From Symsagittifera roscoffensis (lineage: Eukaryota > Xenacoelomorpha > Acoela > Convolutidae), in the NCBI RefSeq assembly GCF_963678635.1, contig NW_026970972.1:126001-190000 (forward strand): a stretch of DNA of 64,000 nt. The letters run 5' to 3'. The notes under the pieces were generated by a model, which was given only the letters and a program-made list of their open reading frames with translations, made no database searches and was not told the origin of the DNA. Positions 57,140-64,000 of this stretch are shown here, one piece after another; position 1 is the stretch's first letter, and each line of letters starts with the position of its first letter. Both the position numbers and the translations under genes were made by a program.

Positions 57140-60100
57140 TCAATGCTCCATTTCCTCCTCCTGTGACACTGACTCCGCACTTTCGGTTTCCGTGTCTTGT
57201 AGCACGTCATTGACTATCCTGACGCTGTTGGAAGCCGTCCTCCAACACTTCTGCTCTTCCACCCTCTGTTTACAGCAAGGTAGGGGATCCACGTTTGATT
57301 CTCTGTTTCTACAGAAGCTGTTGTGGAGACACAACGTCACGTTTCTCTCCAAATCTTCTTTCAGCATCTCTGCCTTCTCATTTCTACTGCGCTCGCTCGT
57401 CCTGGAAATTCTTTTCACAGCGGTGGTCACTGCATTCCGATGGGTCACGAAAGCTCGCTTGAAAGCTCCTGCCCCAATGTCCAGCTGATATTCACTGTAT
57501 ACTCTGCCATGCTTCGACATATGCTTTTTCGCATACTCGTACAACCATGCAGTCATGTTAGCTCTGAACCATGGCATCAATCGTTTTCTTGTCCATATCT
57601 TCTTCACTTCCATCGGAATGTTTAGAACTTTGCACATTGTCTCAAAAAGATCTAAATCTTTTAGACAATCTAATTTCCGTAATTGTTCTCTCGTCGGTGC
57701 CTCCTGTCTATTATTTTCTCTCACATGAGCTTCCAGCCATCGTATCGCCATCATAACTCCCACTATCACTATTGTTACGGGCTGTGATGAATCTGGTAAA
57801 CCCATGGAGAGCAGCTCTCCAGAGTCCCAGATCAACATCAGATTACTACGCTTGGGATACCACCAGGTCTGCAGCAAGCAGTGGCAAGGAAACTCATCAT
57901 GCGTCAACATGATGCTCCTCCAATTACGTTTTCCCGAAGCTTCCAGCAATGGTTCCACTTCCATCATCACTCGGTGGATTTCATCATTCTCATCTACTGC
58001 ATTGTAATCTGTGACAGTTGATCCTCCCTGTTTCTGTTTTTCGAAGTCACTGAAGTTCCCGCTCACATATCCCATGAACTTCTTTCCTAGTATTGACTCC
58101 AACTCTTCTTTGGTTCTCTCTGGAATTGCTGAGAACATCTTACATAGTAACTCGTAAGACTTTTCAGACATCCTCGCTAATCTCACACACTTCGGCACTG
58201 AGAAGGCTTGATCCACAATCGTTCTTGTACTCTTTACGTCCACAGCTACAAAATGTACAGGATATCTGCTCTTGCACATTGGAGCCAACGTTGAGCCCAC
58301 CAAATATCGTGCTCCTGATGGTCTACAATAAGTTTCGCTGTGTCTGATGTTCATCTTTGTCTCGATTGCTTCCCTCCATTTTCCTATATACTTCTGCTCA
58401 GTCTGCAGAACTCCTGGGAATACTTCTACGCTGATGGCTGTGACCATCTCATGTTTCTGTTCTAGATTCAATAGTGACTCTAAAGAACCAAACATGCTGT
58501 AGAATCCTAGTGCTGTCACTAGATTCACATCGGTTCCTCCATGGCAATCTGCTATCAGTTCCGTTTCCGTTCTTGCTTTCATCACTACATTTCCAAACAA
58601 TACTGTCAACTGCTTGTGTTGTTTCTCCAGGGTTTTCACACAGTCTAGACTTCCACAAACGTGACCCTCTAGTCCACAGACTACCGCCAGACAGCTACCA
58701 GGTTTGACCCAGTCTTCTGGTCCCCAGCCAGGCAACTCCACTTTATCCTCTCCGTTGCTCTTAGAGGCTGTTATCATCACATTATATATGATGTTGAGGT
58801 CACGCAGGTTACAGTCTGCATTCAGTTCCCTCTGTATGTCTTGTGTCGCCCGTAATATTGAGTCAGCGTTGGGACTAGGACACCATGATGGTCTCATCAA
58901 TTCCCACACTGCCATCAAGCTCGTTCTCAGTAATTCATCTGAGAATCCCAACCCAAACTCCACTCTCTTGTCGGATTTTGGTACTGAAGGTGCAGTCACC
59001 TCTTCTTCCAAGACCAGTCCCAATTTGGCCTGTGAATTGTTGACGCTTTTAATCGTTACAATTCTGGACGTCCAGAATCTTAGTAACACCGCCTGCTCAT
59101 AATCAAAGAAGCAATCACGTATGTCTTCACTCAGGAAAGGATTGTACGCTATCCCTAAGATCCCAGATACATAGCTATATGACTTCTTCTTGATCGGTCC
59201 ACAGTATTCACTGGACTTCGGCAATGCTCCCATAGATTCTTTAGTGAGTCTCAGCTCCTTGTTTGAGAATCTTCTGATCTCATCTATCTTTTTCATCGGT
59301 TCTAATTCTTCAGGTTCTTTCATGTTCACCCTCATCGGTTTACTTTGCTGCATGTCCAGCAGTGCTAGCAAGAACAAGGCTTTCGTTCGCTCATCGCCTT
59401 CCCTCAACATTTTAACACAAGTGTTTAATGCAGGTACTGAAATCTGCTCTATCAGGAATCTAATGAACCAGAGAGCATCTCTCCGCTTCGCACACGCTAC
59501 TGCTGCTCCCTCCTGGACTATCAGATCCCTCAGATTCGTCATAAGGAACACCTTTTCTTCTTTTGACCTTTTTCTTTCTTCTGAATCATATTCTTCGCGA
59601 GTCAGTCCCATCATGCACCAGGTGAACCTGAGTTGTAACTCTGTCCTTACGTAAGGTACTGCCACGAGAGCATGTATCCTTGGCGTAGTCCTCATTTCTT
59701 CTTCGAAATACCTCAATACTACTGCTTTCCATGGAAGGCTCACTAACTGCTCGATCGTCTCCGCCTGTACGTCAGACGACGCCAAAGTTCCATACGCCTT
59801 CTGCTTGAGGGTGGTGCCTTGCAACATTGTTTCCAGATAACCCTCCATGGCTTTTTCGTCTTCCAGGGCCATTACATACCCTCTAGCCGAGTTTCGGTAT
59901 TCCAACATCTCCATGTATCCACCGGTGGGTTCATCTATCGACACTGTCTCAGACACTGTTAGTCTGTTGTATTCCACTGGTGTTAGTTGTCCTGCAACAC
60001 TTCCCTTTCCATGATTCATGGGAGATGGTTTGAAGTCTCTCCACATTGACCTCATTTTACTCTCTCCACATTGACTGAGTATTTCCATTTCTAAAGTTGC

Positions 60101-63100
60101 TCCAGTCAGAGTGCGGTCACTCCTTTTGGATTTATAACCAGTTGACTTTATTCCCGCCATGAGAATGGGTGGCACCATCGCTATATCAGTTAATATTCTA
60201 TCTGTGCCAGACAATTGATAATCACCTTGCCCCAAATCCATGACTTCTTCGACTCGCTTCCTTTTCGCTGAGTTACCAGCTTTCATCGATATTTCTGAAT
60301 CCACTTTCGTCTTTCCAATTCTCCTCGGCATCACTCTGCTGCCTAACTTCATTTTCATCGCATTGATTTTATCAATCACCATTTTCGATCGTATCGTTCC
60401 TCTCCTGGTCCTTGACAGGTACACCACCTCTCCTTCATCGTCCTGCGGTGTCATCTTGATGGGAGAATTCGCTTCACTCTCATCAGTGGCTGAGTCGATC
60501 AATAACTCACTCAGTCTCCCTTCACACTCATCAAGCTTGTCAAGTACTTCTCTCATCAAGGGTTGATTGAGACCTGTTTTGAGGATGGGTTGGGTCCCAT
60601 AGCTCTCAACCACAGTCCAGACTTCTTCCATGAACGCCACTCTGTCCAGCTTACATCCCGTCCTACTCTCGTGGTCTCGGTGATGTACCTCCCATTCTTC
60701 TTCGGGCAGCGTTCCCAAGAAAGGTACTCTAGCTAAAGCCTCTATTCTTCTCCTCCGAGGTGATTCCGTGAGGATTCTCTGGTCGTTATTTCTTGAATTG
60801 CCAGGAGAGCTGCTCTCCGGCAAATTCCGTTTCATTTCCTCAAAGGCTGACGGAGGTTCCAGTGTCGAGATGCCTTCATCCGCTGGCTCAGTCGTTTCCA
60901 ACGTGTCTGCATTATTCTCAAGATCACTGAAGATATTGAAATCCAGGCTGGATGTTCCTCCTGTCGATGCCCTGTCGTCTTCCCCACCAGCTTGATCTTG
61001 TTGCATGGGTTCTTCAGTCTGACGGCTTGCACCCTGTCCGTCATCTCCTTCTGACGTATCCTTATTCGAGTTCGATGGTCCTTGTTCGTCATTGTCGGCT
61101 TCTTCATGGAATCTCGGTATGAGCAATGTACCGGCCGATTTATCTTCCTCTTCTCCATGGACCACTTTGATTTCTTCGCAGCCGAAGGGTGCTAGGAAAG
61201 TTCTCGTCTGCAATACTCCTCCAACTTCCATCTCCTTCCTCACACTGGTCAGGATCAATGAGGCTTCAGGCAATTCTGTCCTGCCTCTCATTCTCATCGG
61301 AGCTAAGCCTAGTCCCTTCCATTCCTCATCAAATCTTCCAGGCTTGGGAGTAGCGGCGTTGCTTATTCGCCTTCTCGTCGCTTGATCCGTGTACGCAAAT
61401 CGTGTGTACTGTAACACGGCGGCATTTCTCCCCACGAAGCATGGATCCATCGTCACCGAGAAATTCCCTACTCTCCTTTCATTGGTTTCGAATGCTTTCA
61501 ATCTAGGAGTTTGTACTACGGAGACTGCTCCGAGCAGCATCCTTCTTATCAGAGGGAATTCAGGGATTGCCTCCGGTAGCTTCTTGTAATCGCCCCAGTC
61601 CTTCGTCTCTTCTCTCACTTTGTGATAGGCTGCTGTGAGACGAGGCACTCTGGTCATTTCACCATTCGTTTTGTCATAGGGCCTCAGATTCCAAAGCTTT
61701 GGAAACACCTCGATGTGCCCTCTTTCTACTTCTCCCATGCGGTCACAGAAGTGATCGTCAAAATTGATGACTGTCATCTCTGGCTCCGATATTTTCGCAA
61801 ATAACAGATCTTCACTCATGAGCTCTCGCAATGCGTGCTGCTCACGCCAGTTCAGTGTACTACCGTCCACTGCCGATATGAGGTTCAGGTGCAGCACCGA
61901 CCTCCTATATGCTTCCACTTTAACGTCAGGGAACGCAAAGGTGACTGCTGGTCCATGGATCACTGTCACGAACTCCGTGACTCCTCTGATCAGCGCCAAG
62001 GGATCGATTCTCATAGCTAAGCTCAAATCTGTTAATAGCGGCATGCCTCCAACATGTCGTCTAACATCTTCCTCTCTTTCAATTGTCTCGTCTTCTCCGG
62101 TTCCAAAGCGATTTTGCTGCAAGAGATACTGGATAAGAGTGTGTCTCAGGTCTCTTATTTTGTTCCACGAGTCCGTGGATTTCTTCATATCCAGATTCCT
62201 CACTCTCTCTTTCATCTGCTCTGGACAACGTGCCAGTTTCATCAGTCCTCCCAAGTTTCCGTGGGTTATTGCGATCAATGTCAGAAGTCCATCTAGTCGC
62301 AGGTTCTGTATTCCATCCGTAAGCAGTATCGCCGGTCCTTTTACGAAACTCTCCGCTCCGAACGTCACGAACAAGGCTATTAATTCCACTATCGATACTT
62401 TCACTACTGCTTGGAGGAATTCCTTTATCAAATAGTGCGAGACTTTCGGGTAAACTTTTGCCAAGAAGGACGCGGTCCATCCGGCTCCCAACTCTTCTAG
62501 CATGCTTTCTGTCCTTTCAAATCCCTCCTGTCCCTTCACTTCCTGGGTCCAGAAGGTTTCCAGAGTAATCTGACACATTCTGTTCACGAACTCAGCTGTC
62601 TTTTCTCCGGCATTTTCCGCCAGGTTCACCTCCTTCAACAAGTAGGCGTGTATCTTAGTGATCATTACTGGGCCTTGCTGAAAAGCATCTGCACCCAATG
62701 CCGCTACTCTAGGATTCAGGTGTAGCCACTGGTTTGCTTCCGGCTTGGTTCTCAGCACCATCGCTTCTAGATGAGCTCTCGTCTCCAGTGAATTCTTTCT
62801 TCTCGTGTCTTCACTCGCCACTTCCATTGCTCGGAACCACAAGTCGTTGGACATTGCCGTGATCACTCGATGGTCGTCATCTATTCCTGGTTTCAGTTTG
62901 AGTTGCCGACTGAAGTTGGACAGTTCCAACCCCAGCACTTCGTCCAACACTAACATGTGTAGCGCGTGGTCCTTGAACCCTCTCATCGCGTTTGAGATAT
63001 CTGACCATACTGCAGGCAGTTCAGCCTTAAGTGGCCTCAGGTTCTCCGTTTCTATCATGCGATTCGGGGCTGATATGATCACATCATATTTTCCCTCCGA

Positions 63101-64000
63101 AAGTAAGGCTACTATTGCATACACAAATTTCAGTCCATCCGGGAGATGTGCATATCCCGGAGACAACGCAAATACTACTCTCAACGTCACTTTATTGAAT
63201 GATCCCTCCTTCGTCGCGTCCACCACTTCACCCATCGACTCCAGGATGTCTTTTATCGCTGGCCATACTGCGTTTTCTGCTGTTGCAGAATCTCTGAGCC
63301 TGCTCAGAAAACCTCTACTGTGCAGATGGTCATTGATGCCAGCAAACACAATCGTTATCGGGTTCATTTCTGTCTGCCTTTGTACCCCTATAGCCAATGA
63401 CACTGATTGCAATAGGTCTAGGTCAACTGCGGCCAGCATTATGACGTCCGGCCAAAACAAAGACTTAGAGGTGTACACGAACTCTGAATTCGCTACTACC
63501 ATGATTTTGGCCTTTCTCATCTCTGCTTTGTCGTAGGTGGCGAAGATGGTCTCATCTTTCTTTATCGCTGTCAATCCGCCATATCTCTGGGCATCACCAT
63601 CTTGGTTCACTAGTTTTGGGTACACCCTCTCCTTCACGTGACCAGGTGGTGTCGTCAGTTGCCTAAATATCTTCACGTATTGTCCAATCGGCGCTGTCGC
63701 CGTCAGGAATCTTCCTGGTCTTTCTTCACGATTCCTCTCATCATGGTTCAATCTCACATCTTGCAACGGTCTTGCATTCACAGGTCCCATTGTGTTGTTG
63801 GAGGGCAGTCCCTCCAAGTCGGCAAATCTCAAGGCCGTCGTGGAGCTGAAATTTATGCTAGCGGCTAGCAACCAGTCTACGCCGGTTATCGAGTACAATC
63901 TGCTGACGGATAGCGTCGCTCCATTCAGCATCCTCCTTGCATCTTCGATGAAGCTCACTCTCTGTAGGTCCAGCTTCATTAGTTCGTCTTTGTATATATG
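57140..64000 (-). CDS. ORF2 of element C, giant intact protein, open at the window edge
   Basis: The frame runs without a stop for 2,279 codons from the ATG at 63979 and stays open to the window end, so the true start (with the first SGNH domain, as in B) lies outside. Numbering from that ATG: 155-375 diverged SGNH-like block (VVANSEF with Ser165, VFAGINDHLHSRG with Asn216, IDDDH with Asp367 and His370); about 645 GMPLLTDLSLAMRIDPLALI; about 950-1070 acidic disordered linker; about 1230-1300 basic, possible nuclear signal (SAKRKRVEE); about 1610 YVSGILGIAYNPF; about 1700 RPSWCPSPNA; about 1775 GHVCGSLDC then LIADCHGG; about 2030 DEFPCHCLLQTWWYPKR; about 2220 CLHNSFCRNRES. No clear transmembrane span or signal. 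I recognise no known family beyond the SGNH-like part. Confidence 0.8.
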   Translation of the reverse strand, partial: HIYKDELMKLDLQRVSFIEDARRMLNGATLSVSRLYSITGVDWLLAASINFSSTTALRFADLEGLPSNNTMGPVNARPLQDVRLNHDERNREERPGRFLTATAPIGQYVKIFRQLTTPPGHVKERVYPKLVNQDGDAQRYGGLTAIKKDETIFATYDKAEMRKAKIMVVANSEFVYTSKSLFWPDVIMLAAVDLDLLQSVSLAIGVQRQTEMNPITIVFAGINDHLHSRGFLSRLRDSATAENAVWPAIKDILESMGEVVDATKEGSFNKVTLRVVFALSPGYAHLPDGLKFVYAIVALLSEGKYDVIISAPNRMIETENLRPLKAELPAVWSDISNAMRGFKDHALHMLVLDEVLGLELSNFSRQLKLKPGIDDDHRVITAMSNDLWFRAMEVASEDTRRKNSLETRAHLEAMVLRTKPEANQWLHLNPRVAALGADAFQQGPVMITKIHAYLLKEVNLAENAGEKTAEFVNRMCQITLETFWTQEVKGQEGFERTESMLEELGAGWTASFLAKVYPKVSHYLIKEFLQAVVKVSIVELIALFVTFGAESFVKGPAILLTDGIQNLRLDGLLTLIAITHGNLGGLMKLARCPEQMKERVRNLDMKKSTDSWNKIRDLRHTLIQYLLQQNRFGTGEDETIEREEDVRRHVGGMPLLTDLSLAMRIDPLALIRGVTEFVTVIHGPAVTFAFPDVKVEAYRRSVLHLNLISAVDGSTLNWREQHALRELMSEDLLFAKISEPEMTVINFDDHFCDRMGEVERGHIEVFPKLWNLRPYDKTNGEMTRVPRLTAAYHKVREETKDWGDYKKLPEAIPEFPLIRRMLLGAVSVVQTPRLKAFETNERRVGNFSVTMDPCFVGRNAAVLQYTRFAYTDQATRRRISNAATPKPGRFDEEWKGLGLAPMRMRGRTELPEASLILTSVRKEMEVGGVLQTRTFLAPFGCEEIKVVHGEEEDKSAGTLLIPRFHEEADNDEQGPSNSNKDTSEGDDGQGASRQTEEPMQQDQAGGEDDRASTGGTSSLDFNIFSDLENNADTLETTEPADEGISTLEPPSAFEEMKRNLPESSSPGNSRNNDQRILTESPRRRRIEALARVPFLGTLPEEEWEVHHRDHESRTGCKLDRVAFMEEVWTVVESYGTQPILKTGLNQPLMREVLDKLDECEGRLSELLIDSATDESEANSPIKMTPQDDEGEVVYLSRTRRGTIRSKMVIDKINAMKMKLGSRVMPRRIGKTKVDSEISMKAGNSAKRKRVEEVMDLGQGDYQLSGTDRILTDIAMVPPILMAGIKSTGYKSKRSDRTLTGATLEMEILSQCGESKMRSMWRDFKPSPMNHGKGSVAGQLTPVEYNRLTVSETVSIDEPTGGYMEMLEYRNSARGYVMALEDEKAMEGYLETMLQGTTLKQKAYGTLASSDVQAETIEQLVSLPWKAVVLRYFEEEMRTTPRIHALVAVPYVRTELQLRFTWCMMGLTREEYDSEERKRSKEEKVFLMTNLRDLIVQEGAAVACAKRRDALWFIRFLIEQISVPALNTCVKMLREGDERTKALFLLALLDMQQSKPMRVNMKEPEELEPMKKIDEIRRFSNKELRLTKESMGALPKSSEYCGPIKKKSYSYVSGILGIAYNPFLSEDIRDCFFDYEQAVLLRFWTSRIVTIKSVNNSQAKLGLVLEEEVTAPSVPKSDKRVEFGLGFSDELLRTSLMAVWELMRPSWCPSPNADSILRATQDIQRELNADCNLRDLNIIYNVMITASKSNGEDKVELPGWGPEDWVKPGSCLAVVCGLEGHVCGSLDCVKTLEKQHKQLTVLFGNVVMKARTETELIADCHGGTDVNLVTALGFYSMFGSLESLLNLEQKHEMVTAISVEVFPGVLQTEQKYIGKWREAIETKMNIRHSETYCRPSGARYLVGSTLAPMCKSRYPVHFVAVDVKSTRTIVDQAFSVPKCVRLARMSEKSYELLCKMFSAIPERTKEELESILGKKFMGYVSGNFSDFEKQKQGGSTVTDYNAVDENDEIHRVMMEVEPLLEASGKRNWRSIMLTHDEFPCHCLLQTWWYPKRSNLMLIWDSGELLSMGLPDSSQPVTIVIVGVMMAIRWLEAHVRENNRQEAPTREQLRKLDCLKDLDLFETMCKVLNIPMEVKKIWTRKRLMPWFRANMTAWLYEYAKKHMSKHGRVYSEYQLDIGAGAFKRAFVTHRNAVTTAVKRISRTSERSRNEKAEMLKEDLERNVTLCLHNSFCRNRESNVDPLPCCKQRVEEQKCWRTASNSVRIVNDVLQDTETESAESVSQEEEMEH

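Larger units (their letters stand above)
55415..64000 (-). mobile_element. Element C: 3' part of a third giant LTR retrotransposon
   Basis: The 3' LTR (55415-56324), polypurine tract (56325-56336), 3' UTR and most of ORF2 are visible; Gag-Pol and the 5' LTR lie beyond 64000. LTR and 3' UTR are closer to element A than to B. The ORF2 frame is unbroken, which makes this the best-preserved copy in the window. Confidence 0.88.

Noticed and set aside
61764-62435. A 223-codon plus-strand ORF and other plus-strand ORFs opposite C ORF2
   Set aside because: They mirror the codon pattern of the conserved minus-strand ORF2 and have no recognisable domain.

Overview
The window looks like repeat-dense DNA from an invertebrate animal. 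I see no convincing host gene. Nearly everything belongs to transposable elements: three related giant LTR retrotransposons, one near-complete non-LTR (CR1/L2-type) retrotransposon and a fragment of another LINE. The species cannot be fixed from this sequence. TTTTCAG-like acceptor sites would suit a nematode, but they are not decisive.

Layout. Element A (+ strand, 1 to about 22745) starts with the tail of its 5' LTR. It continues with a 2.9-kb leader, ORF1, a Gag-Pol of Ty3/Gypsy type (capsid, two zinc knuckles, aspartic protease, RT, RNase H, integrase), a macro-type domain, and then an 8.7-kb second coding region (ORF2). Its 3' end is scrambled: duplicated polypurine tracts, two truncated direct LTR copies and one inverted LTR (to 23628). 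A CR1-like LINE (- strand, about 24013-27955) has a PHD-finger ORF1. Next comes unassigned repeat DNA with a 327-bp near-perfect palindrome (28608-28934). Element B (- strand, 29587-54468, about 24.9 kb with both LTRs) has the same gene order as A. Its leader holds a 2-kb minisatellite and a LINE fragment. Element C (- strand, 55415 to beyond 64000) shows its 3' LTR, its 3' UTR and an uninterrupted ORF2 of more than 2,280 codons.

How the parts fit. The LTR ends (TGTGnCA... and ...ATGTTACA-like), the polypurine tract and the order of coding blocks show that A, B and C are one family. The unusual part is the cargo. A macro-type domain resembling the TARG1/OARD1 group is fused behind integrase. 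A separate giant ORF, preceded by a candidate splice acceptor, begins with a complete SGNH/GDSL hydrolase, followed by a second, diverged SGNH-like block and about 1,900 residues of conserved protein that I do not recognise, ending in Cys/His-rich blocks. A and B are decayed (stops, frameshifts, altered RT and RNase H active sites). C is open throughout the visible part and may be young or still constrained. A and C also share a 3' UTR stem with a compensatory base-pair change. The giant ORF2 with its two hydrolase-like domains is the best candidate for an undescribed system here.
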